Part shown: positions 50,701 to 62,700 of the stretch, piece by piece
Layout of the letters: the number at the start of each line of letters is the position of its first letter
Numbering within the stretch: position 1 is the first letter of the stretch
NCBI RefSeq assembly: GCF_028554725.1
Contig: NC_071667.1
Location: forward strand, 49,531,501-49,595,500
DNA length: 64,000 nucleotides
Source of the DNA: Zeugodacus cucurbitae
Lineage: Eukaryota > Arthropoda > Insecta > Diptera > Tephritidae
Reading direction: 5' to 3'
Translations under genes and position numbers: made by a program
The notes under the pieces: model-generated
What the model was told of the DNA's origin: nothing
Databases searched by the model: none
The model's input: only the letters and a program-made list of their open reading frames with translations

Positions 50701-53700
50701 TTGTTGACGGGCGTTCTTTGCTGCACAGAGGCGGGTGCGTATCTTCGCTGCAACCAGCAAGATGCGTCTATATATTACTACTTGCTTACGAAACCGATCG
50801 CCCAACTTATCGATGCCAACTTTGTTGTTAAAGGCATACATATTTGATTCAAAATATCTCTAGTGATCGGAACATGTATGGAAGCCAGACCCGAATAAGA
50901 AAGTGGATGTGGAAGATTGCAGATACAGTCTCGATTGTAACCTCTAGTTTCTTCCTCTTTGTATCAAGTTCTAGTAGACCCAAATGTTTATAAAAATTTG
51001 TTTCACACGTTCCACTCATATCTTCAAGATATTTTCTTAATTTTATGATCTGTCAAACTCATTTAGCCATATTTGATAGATTTCTGATTTTGGCCGTAAC
51101 AACCTATTTTGAATGTCCGCCGTGTTCATCGTCTTCGGTATTTTAAGTGAAACGAATATTTTAGGAACGAATGTATTAAATATTATTCTTAAGGTTATCC
51201 CAGTGCACCTTCAATTTGATAAAGTGGAATCGGCAGAATCGAAGTTGCGAAGCTAGATCGTTATAGCCTTTTCGCACGGTAGTTAAAGCGCTGATTTATA
51301 TAAATTTACAAAATAAAAATCTTGTTTTACTACAATAATTCATAATCGAGTTATTGTCCATGCTGTGAATTTGGTTGTGGCGTATTGATAAAATAGCAAA
51401 CTCCTTACGAATAGCAAAAACAATATGTATAACAGCTGATCGTTAATCGAGTAGCCGACTGTGCGAAAGGCAAAAACTGGTTTCTCAATTATAATCGTAA
51501 TGTATTAAATTAGTTTGGGTGTACGAAAAGGCTATTGCCGTTGTAAATGCCCAGTTTTTAATCCATTATGATAGATTGATTCCAATTCATTAGAAATTGT
51601 GCAGCTGGGGTGAAAAAGCTCAGAAAATGTATTAAATTAATCCAGTTGCTTAATGTTGGTTTTTATGATTTCGGTCAGGCGCTTTCGAAACTTGTCTTTT
51701 CATCCATCTAACTTAAAAATAGGGTCCAATTCACACACTTTTCCTTTTTAGGAAAGGTGCTATACCTCACAAAACAACAACTTTCGCTGACAACTGTGAA
51801 ATGTACATGTCTTATGAAGGTTAGGACTAACTACAAAACATATGAAATATCTATAGTTTAGTGTTAATAACTCTTCGCTTTAACTGTTATGTACAAAAAA
51901 AAAAGAATATGTAATCAAAACAAATATTTTTCTAATTAACTAATTAGTAATTACATACTCGGAAAGCGAAACTATCTCATATGTAATTTAATAGTTTACA
52001 CAAACATAAGCACACACAAATTTATTCACCTGCATGACTTTTGTAGATTTGTATAAGCATTTATACATTTCTGAGAATAAACATTTAATGATTAGTTTTT
52101 CAAACTAAATCACTTGCATTGTCTGAATTCCCGTTCCCATTTGTATTGCATTTGACTGAAATAAGTCAAGTTCATTTGGTGTATTTAAAATCTCATTACA
52201 ATTTAAATCACCCACTAGCTGTTGATTTTTTTTTCTTCTGAGTCGAAAGTACGGTAACTTAAACTGAAAGTGTTAATTGGGACCACAATGAATTTGAGTT
52301 TGCACTTTTGCTAACTTTGCATTTGCAAATTATCTCAATCGTGAAGTGCTCAAGTCGTAATTTCTTTTTACAAACGTCTACACAATAAATTATATATAGC
52401 GTTTACGAGTATGAGCTTGACTTAAAATATTGGCTCATCGCGCTCTTGTCGTTTAGTCAGCCGTTTCAGCTGTTTCATCGTAACGCCTTCCATGCAAGCC
52501 AGTGCGCAAATATACTACGTTACATAATATTATATTTACTTAGCTTCACACAAACATTTACATTGTTATTAATCATACCGAGTGCACACACACAATTCGA
52601 CAGATGTTTGTGTGAGCCGCTTATATGAGTTTTGTATTTTGTGCCATGATGATTTGCGTTTAAATTAGTCGTCTGTTAAGAGGCGACTTACTTTTCAGCA
52701 AAAGGTTTGTCAGTGTTTTCTGAAAGACAACTATGGTATTCTCGAACACACTGTCTCTATTATGCTACTGCCTTTATTATTATGTGTTTGTGACTTCCAC
52801 ATTTTAAAGTGCATTCACACTGCTACATAAATTACTTTGTTAGCCATAAATAATCTTCATAAATCAAGTGATTTTACACTTGCGAATCAAAAATTGTTTT
52901 GGTAGCATTGTTGTAATCATTTGTTATTAATAATTTCATGACATAATTACTTAGATCATATTTAGTAGCATTTTTTGTATTTGCTATTACATTTTGGTTT
53001 ATTTGTTGACTTTTTTAATCTCTAAAAAACAGGGAAAGCTTATGAAGGCATACACTTTTTTTAATTTTCTGTGGAAATATTTCCAAATTCATCATCTGAC
53101 TGAAAGTGTTTGCAAAACTCTTGAAAACTAAGCTCTACCAAAATTAACTTATTTTTTATTTTTCAAAGAGAAATTGAAAAACTGTTTTGGATGTAAGAAG
53201 TAAGGAATTTTTAATAAAAATATTTGATCGTAGAGATGCACAGATGGGTTCGGATATGAGTAAATAAAAAATTGCGACAGGTGCGGGATATATTATATAA
53301 ATTAAAATATTGATATTCAGAAAGAAGTGCAAAATAACTTTGAGTGAATAAAACATATTTCGAAAATTTTCATTAAAATTGTTCACACTGTTGTTTTTTG
53401 GTAATATTTTCAGAAACCTGAAATGAGGTATTAAACTATAGGGTTGTTATTAGGTTTTATGAGACGTTTACTTAGTTTATGCATACACTGAGAATGAGTT
53501 TCAAATTGAGATAATATAAGACTAACATTGTATAGTGTAAACTAGGCTTTAAATTCACAAAACAAATGATGTGGGATGAAAGAAATATTTTGCAGAGAGA
53601 AGCATTGGTGACAGGTATTCTATATTCTGAATTTCCTGTAGAAGCTCGTACTAGTTATTTATTTTTGATTTCCGTTTGAAATTTTTATTTCTCAACTAAT

Positions 53701-56700
53701 ATCAGGAAATCAATATTGAATCAGATATCAAACGTCAATTGTTTTAAATAATACATGTTAGAAATATAATCCATATTCGGTAGGTTAAGGCACAAAAATT
53801 TAGATAATTTTTTTATAGAATTATTTCCTTCATAAATTATCACATTGAATGAGAAATTGCTGAGCCCTATATACAGTATTCGACAAAATTATGGATTTTT
53901 TACTATTATTTGAATATTTCTTCGAAGTCTTCACCAGAAAAAAAAAATGCACATACTATTGGTAGATACTACGATAATAATTCGTATAAGCTACCAAATA
54001 ATAATGGTATGATATTTACCGTTAGCTTTTGTTTCGTTTACAAAATGATGATGATAATCTTTGGCTTGTTAAAATTGATGGGTCAGGTTCATTTAATGGG
54101 GCAATGATAAGAGAAAATCACATAAAAATACTCCAGGAACAAGACTACAATTCAAAAAGTGGTAAAAAATAAATAGGAAAATAGTGGACTAGAGAGCGCG
54201 CCAAGATTAGGCCACCCAAAGGGCAACCACAGCTCGCGAAGAGACCAAAATAATCATCGAAATGAAGAAAGACCCCACTGTTTTAGCCCAATTTATTCAG
54301 AAAACTTTTCGAACAATGTTTCTGAGCGAAAAAGTCAGCGGAAAATCCGAGAAGATTGCTTTTTCAACCCCTACAAGATTGAAAAGCTTTTCATCCACAC
54401 TTTTTTCGTTGTTATTATTTGTCTTTTTCAGATGATCGCGTGTTTTGCAACAAATAGTTCAAATGTACAATATTTAAAATAATTTTTTTAATATGATATA
54501 CCCATAAGCAAAATAGAAAAACAATCAAGGTATTTTTCAAATTATAAATGTCACTGCTTAAACGATATACTAATTTTGCTGTTTAAATGCAAGGAGCATA
54601 CATACTTTTGTCGTACACTGTATATGAACCTCAGATCGTTTTCCTTTCTACTGTAGTTAGTTAATTTATGTACATACATGTACAGTTTCTGGTATAGGAT
54701 AGTGTCCTAAAGAACTTATGAGAATTCACAATTAGTTTTATTTGTTTAGCTATCTGTTTTGAACAACTAATTGAACCTCTTTTATGGATTGAGGTACATA
54801 AAAAATGAAGAAAATATTTATATTTGAACTTTTGCAGCCCATTCTTTCAATACTGTATTTATTCAACTGTTGCTTAATATTATTAGAATTATTTTTTATT
54901 TGTTTAGAACTTATATTTGTTAGAAAGGAAAATATTTGTTTCTTCTGACGAACATAGGCGATTATAATTTAGAAAGCTTTTGGTGGCATATTTTAAATTG
55001 GCAACACATTAGCACCGCACTAGATAATACAAGTTTTATGAATTTTCAACAGTAGTTGGAGAGATTACTTGAATTTCTCTCAAAGAGGGAGAGAATTGTA
55101 GACAACGTTTCGAGAGATCTATAAATGTGTGAATGCAAGATATATAATATATTATTTGTAAACTTCGGTTCAGATCAGTTCACGCATTTAATCATGCAAA
55201 TGTGAATCTTCTGGAAACACTTTCGATATTCCTATTCCAGGTTCCTCATTTACATTTTTAATATTTTGAAATCTTAATGAATATTCCAATCGAAAGCAAA
55301 TGTAAGCATTCTAAACAAAGAAACACTTATGTGTGCTATATGTAAAGTGAAATTCTAAAAATACTCATCGAATGGGTCAAAATATGGTGAACTACAAATG
55401 CATATACAATGCATATGTATGTCACCTGGACTACGCACACACATATGAGTGTATACGGATGTTATAAATACTACATACATATATGTATGTGGTTTTGCTA
55501 TTCAATTTAATTACTACAATTATTTAGAGCTAGCAGTGTATACTTTGCATTGTGTAAATAAAGAATAACTGTACTAGTATTCAGAAGGCGAATACACCGC
55601 AATTACCTGGCAAAATTGTCGCTGAAGGTATTTTCACACGCAAATATACCAATTGTTGTTGCTAATAATACGATTAATTTTAATTGCATTGCATTCTGCG
55701 TTAATAAATTAGTTTCACATTCTTTGGTTTTGTTTTCTAATTTCTAACTTCAATAAGCAGCCAAGAAAGAAACTGGAAAATCCACTTATTCTCGCTGCTA
55801 TTTGTTGTTCTTTCAATTGCATGAAATTGTCATTAGAATGGAACGTTTTTGAACATACCAAGCTATTCCAAACTATAAAACAGTTTTGAATTAAAAATTA
55901 AAATAAAAGTGTCCAATAACATATGTATAATATTCTTGTCCATCTAAGGGTTAAAAATAATTGAGTTAAATATAGACTTGTGCATATATATAACAAGTAA
56001 GGAAGGGCAAGTTATATATTTATTGTTATTAAAATAACAGACAATTCGACCCATTTATTCGGCATTCGGTTAGGTTAGGTTATGTGGTTTTCAAAACGAC
56101 GCACCTAGGACTTTTGGAGGCCCATTGTGACACCACTGGGACTGTGATCCCTCACACTATAGAGTCATCTTTGAACCACCCTGTGGTCTTAATAAAGTGA
56201 AAAAGTTCGCATAATTTGATATGAGCAACTTCACCCACATCCTCGAAAAAACCGCGTCCAATAGTTGCAATTCTTTTCCTATACAGAGCCTTACATCCAC
56301 ATAGAAGGTTTGTAATCGTTTCTTCCTCTTCTTCTTCCTGGCAGCTTCTGCAGTAATCGTTACAAGGTAACCCCAGCCTGCTGGCGTGTCAACCAATCAG
56401 ACAGTATCCCGTTAACACCCCTAGAAGGGTTCTTGTGTCATTCCTCTTAAATTTCAGTAAACGACAAGTGCGGCTCTTACTCCATTCAGGCCATGTTTGT
56501 CTACTTACGGAACAAGTCGTTGATTGTTTCCATTGTGATTCAGCCATATCAACAACCAATCTGGCTAATTCATCTGCTACACAGTTTCCAGGAATGTCAC
56601 TAGGTTCCGGGACCCATTGCAGGTGTATCGTGAAATATGATGTCATTGCTATTAGTAAATCCAAACACTCTTTCACTATCTTCGATGATATTCTATGCGA

Positions 56701-59700
56701 CTTTAGTGATTTTAAAGCCGCTTGACTATCCGAAAATATGAATATGTGCTTAGTCGTTAGCACTCTTTTTGACAAAACGAGAAGGATTTCTTTAATTGCA
56801 GAGATCTCTGCTTGGAAAACACTGCAGTGATCCGGTAATCGGAAAGTGATTCTGGTATCCAGTTTATCTGAAAATACCCCGCCTCCTACTCGTTTGTCCA
56901 GTTTTGAACCGTCTGTATAGATACTTATCTCTGAATCTTTGTCCACTTTTCCCATTTCCCACTCCTCTCTTGAGGGGAAGGATATGTGTAGGTCGGAGTT
57001 TAGATTCATTTCTATAGGATTTCGAAAGTCCGTACTATTCGGTAGAAATGGGAACTTGCCGAGTATACTGGAATGTCCCCTATTACAGTTTTGCAGTAGC
57101 GACGATTCCCTCAACCTTAGTGCCGATTTCGCCGCCTGTTGTTTGCAGAATAGATCTATAGGCAGTAAATACAGAATCGCATCTAATGCCTGGCTCGGCG
57201 TTGTTCTGAGAGCTCCACTGATACATATACATGCCGCTCTTTATAAACTTGACTTTGCATTAAGGCCACGACGACTTAAAAATTGTGGTATAAGAAAAGT
57301 AATCGTGGTTGTAAACCGATTACGCACATTTTCAAACTATGCTATTGGGAAATCAAGGAAATGTGATTGAAACACTAATCGTTATGTGCCATATCAGTAA
57401 TAAAATATACGAAATGAGATTTTATATTTTTGAGCCCTAATTACCGAATATGCTTATTCGTCTACATTGTATAAGTTTCATAGGAAATCTTTTTAGTATT
57501 TCCTTTAAAAGCGACCCATCTTAATGCGCAATCAGGTTCAAATGTATGTTAAATACGTGTAATACAAAGTTGATTGTTTGAAAGTGATTCTGACTGCGAT
57601 AAAATCTTGTAAGCTGAGAATTCGCAAAATACTGATTCCACGAAAGTTAATTATAGATGCACAAACATTCACTGCATTGTAATGAAAGCATTTCAATTAA
57701 GTTCTTACATTGTTTTTATTTTGCTTCTCTTCTTGTTGTTATTGTTTTTTTGGACCGCTGTCATGAAAATCTTAATTATTAATAGCAATAATTATAATGT
57801 ATTTGGAATCATCATGTAATGAGTGTCGTGTAATTTATCACACTTTTGTGTAGTTGAAACGGGATTTTTTCGCCAATAGTTGTTGTTTTTCATTTTATGA
57901 CTGTCGTGAAATAAAATTTCCACTAATCACGTTTGATTTTCAATTCACCGACTTTTTGCTAGCGGCAGTTATTATTTTCTGTTGTACCTTTTCGACGCTA
58001 AATTTAGTTGTACACTCATCTGCGAAATTTATGCAGCACAAATAACCAATTTCAATGGGATAAGGCAAAGTTTGTCAATTGTACGTACTTTCTTTTTCAT
58101 ATCGCACTTATGGATTCAGTCATCCTGATCTGAATATTTTGGTATTCACTTATCGTGGTTCAGTTAACCGCAAACAGACGCATTTGAAAACCGCAAATAT
58201 TTGAGCCAAAAAATATAGTGGAATATATTTGTATTGTATATGTACATATGTTGTGTAGTAGTAAGGATTGGTATTTGCAGTGGAATTAACTAGTTTCCAA
58301 ACACGTTACTTTCGGTATGAACTGTACATCAAGTCAAACTAGTATGTATACCCACTTTTCTCTGAAAAGTAATAGGTATTTTATATATTCTGGCTTTCTA
58401 AAAGATTTCATTTCATTTAGAAATAATCAGATTCCTACTAATTGCCTTATTGCCTTTTTTAATTTTTAATCGCATTTTAACCAAGTTGAAAATTAAATGC
58501 AACTCTGTGTCAAAGAAACATACCAAATTCTTATGAAAAGCAAAAACAAAATGAATAACAGCTGATTGATTATCGAGTAGCCGGCAGTGCGAAAAGCAAA
58601 AGCTTTCTCAATTAAACTTTTATTTGATCAATTAATTTGGCTGTGAGATATATATTAATACTAGCAGACCCGGCCACACGTTGTTGTGGCTAAGGTATAC
58701 ATTAAATTAAGTTGGTCCAATCTTGGCTTCGGCGACGATATTGATTACTCGAGGTTGATTTATGTTACGCAGCATGATTACAACTCACACTACTTTTAAT
58801 TGCAAAGTGAATGGTGATAGTACAGGCAATTTTATATAGTTTGGGATAATTGTCTACGTCATCCTGGTTTGTAGCTGTGGACCGAAATTCTAAATTGTCG
58901 CATAAAGATCATCGATATCTTTTTTTTACCACCAATATAGGTCATTCAATCAGTTATTTATGGTTATCACATTGAGGTTTCATGTCAGGAAAACTTCTCT
59001 TTCGAGTCAATGAAGTGACAGAAATCTGTTGGAAATGCTATTAATCCATCGAGATGTCAACTGCCAACTGCTTCTACAATCGCAATTTGATATTGTTGCA
59101 AAAACACTCATATGTTAGTTGTGAATTGGCGATTCTTTATGTGTCGCCACAAATTAAATGATTTTAAGAAGAGTCTGGCGTAAATCACCTGCTAACAGAA
59201 TCCTGGCTCCACCAAAAACGTTCATCGACAATCAAGATCTTTTAAAGTCCTGTGCAGTACCTCCAGCGACTTCTTGAATATTTGAAAAATCTTCGTTAAA
59301 ACGCTATTTTTGGCGATTTTGCCAATTTAGGAGTAATTTCAAGGCCGAATGTGCGTTTGTTTGCCTACTAACAGGTGACAAGTTGCCCCTATTCCCGTTA
59401 ATCTTGGTGGTGAAAATTAGTGAAATTGGTTCTGGAATCACATCAGCCCTTATATACTATAAGTTTTGATTTTCTATGGGACTTTATGCCGAATATATAG
59501 GTCATATTGTGTGTTATCTTAATAAAATTACATCAATAAATTGCGAGAGTATAAAATGTTTGGTTGGACCCGAACTTAGCCTTTCCAGGTCGGTCGAGCG
59601 GTTTCAGAGGAATTCCATAACGTACACCGTGACACGAGAATTTTATATATTAGATGTAGATATACATATATTAATAACATAGAAAATGAAATAAAGTTTT

Positions 59701-62700
59701 TAGTCAAATGTTAAATCAGTCCTTCGTCAGAAAAATAATATCTCAAATTGATGAAGTGAAAATGGATTTATTTCGTTCGATAGACGTATGACTCTCAAAA
59801 CCTGCAAGTGAACAGAGTTGTCAACGTCACAATGGTATTTGTTTGAAAGCATGTGAACTAACCCTTATTTATAGATATCTGATTCAACATTTTTTCTGTC
59901 GTCTCATGACTTTAGTACAAAAACTTATTTTCTGCATAATTCATTGTCGATTCATAAGTGTTCATGTTCTTATTTATTTATTCATTCTGATATGCATATT
60001 TTCATGCTTACATCTGTACAAATGCAAGAGGCAATAAAGTGTTTTAATGTGCACCATAAAATAGCCGCCAAGTGAGTTTGCGGTTAACTTCTTGTTGGCA
60101 GTGAAAACCTCAAAATCTGTATGAACTGTTTAAAATGCTGTCGTGCTGACGAAATAAACCAAAATAATGAATGAACACAGCTGGTTACATTTAAAAACGC
60201 ATCGAGTGAGTCATTACATATGTGAGTAAAGTCACATATAGAATATATGTATGAGAAGTAGGAAATGCGAAGAGCTGACCTTCAGCTCTGTAGCAAGATG
60301 AGTCAAAATAAATTATGATTATTACAACATAATTTATTTAGTAGTCAGCCTTCAAAAATCAAGGTGATGACAAATTGATGTATTTTTCGAAAATTCCAGG
60401 AAATTTGTAATATTTAGCTTTCGGAGTTTCAGTTTTGTTGTTAAAACTGTTTTAGAAAATATAAATTTTTTTTTTATATTTTAGCGTTCTTAATTGTCTA
60501 AATATTATGCTAATTTTTCACACACTTATTGCTTTAACGCATTCCACTCGAATATTCTGGTAATCCTATAAAGAAAACTTATTTTACCCACTCAAGAGCG
60601 TAACATTGAGTTCTATTTCATGCACCTGCTATTTGAGCACTTCATGAACAAACAAAATAGGCTCTTAAGCTACACATGAACAGTTGTTTTGAAAAGAGTC
60701 AAACTGGAATAATTTTGCGAGCGTACTTCGAGTGTTGATTGAGACCACCATCCTCTCTAAGAGTAAGTGCTCAACATTGATGATACTAGCCACAAGCTAA
60801 CAAGCCGGTTATGAGTTAGCCTACAAATTTTATGCGTAGTAGCAACAATACAAACGAATAATTATGAGTCGGAGCAATAAGCCACAATGTAATACTTCTG
60901 AAATCAGTTACCAGCTGTTCAAGTCAGCTGATCACTCAGTTCAGTTGTTTGTTGTTTTTATGATTACTGCTTAGCTTCTGTTGGCATTAAATTTGACTCT
61001 GAAGTTTAGAGTAATAAATGTTTGATAATATCATTCTGATTATACTTGGGTTTAATTAAAAACGGGATTAATCAACTGATACTCAAACCGGTATCTATTT
61101 TTCTTTGATTGTTTAATCTCGAAGACTTTTCTAACTGTTGTCTCATGAGAACCAGCTTAAAATCAGACTAAATATGTGACACCGGTTGTATCACCATTTT
61201 TAGAGGTATCCAAAATTTAGTGTTAAAGAAATGAGAAGTGAAGAAGAAGTATGCTAGGCTGAACATAAAATGATTGAGCAGTTGAAAGCCAAACGAATTG
61301 GATCTATAAAATTATTACTGTAACATACCAACAAATAAATAGTATAAAATCCACGGTATTAAACAAGTAGGGATGCAAACGATGTATCGATGTTTCTGAA
61401 ACATCGATGTTTTCGTCAAAAAGCATCGATGTTAGCCATCGATGTCTCGAATCTAAAAACATCGATACATCGATGTCACTTTCAACGATGTTTTATGTCG
61501 ATGTTTTATATAAAAATTTGACTTCACACCTTCACACTTTTTCGGGTATTAACTCGAAACCCTCTACATTGGAATTCGATTTTTGTAAAATACGGATATT
61601 ATGATTTATTTATACAATTTAATTCTGGCGTAGGCTACTGCGTTAGATCAGAGATTCAATTTACTGCGTTTTAAAGATGCTATGGCTAAAAAAAAATACT
61701 TTTTTTTTTTGTTTCATAAAAAATTCAAAGAATCGCGCTGATCCACCAAAAGGTGAAATGTAAGCTGTCAAATTTATCTACAATTACAGGGACGGTAGGT
61801 TGAAGAGAAAGTGTATTTCGGCTGTTACCCCTACCCATCAGAAGCCAATAGAGTTTGGGTTGACATGAATAGTGTGTTTCCGGAGTTGTATAAATGGGCT
61901 TATTAATAGTTACACATTGTGCCCACTTCAGTGCCGAGTAAATGACCGTTTTGTAAACCCAGGGCAACTATCACGCAGAAGTAAAATCGAAAAGAAATGA
62001 CAGTGAAAAAAATTTAAATATCGTTGTTTTGAAATTCTGTTATTTATTGAGCAAAAACTTTAATAGACATATAATGCTAAGTGAAATAAAATGTATAGTA
62101 TCAACTTAAGACGTACTACATTTCATTTATTTATGCTTCTACTTCTGTATCCCTTAGCTTTTCACACTTAATTTAAAATAAGTTAAAAAAGTAAAAAAAT
62201 ACATCGATGTTTCGATGTATCGATGTTTTAATGACCGATGTTTTCGATTTCGATGGGTTTTGAAGAAACATCGAACCATCGATGTTTCATTTCACGATGT
62301 TTGCATCCCTATAAACAAGACATTTATTACCCATGTCTTGTATTTCTTTGAAACTTCGATATATATCATTTAATATGTTTGTTGTGTTAATTAAAAATAT
62401 GTTGAAATCGGTCTACATACCACTTTATCTCATATACCGAATATTAAAATTCCTTGTTGTTCACTAAATATTTCGCTTGGTATATTGAGCTGCGGTTAAA
62501 TAACTCCCTTTTTTCTTCAAATTTGAAGAAATATGGACCGATGATTCCAACGGCCCACAAAGACCACCAAACCGTTGTTTTTTTGTTTTTTTGAATGAAA
62601 TGACAGCTCTTGAATCTCGTCAAGTTGCTCTTCGTTTCAAATGCGGAAATTTCGCTTGTTTCCGTACCTAATGAGCCAGAAGTGGGTCTCATCGCTGAAC

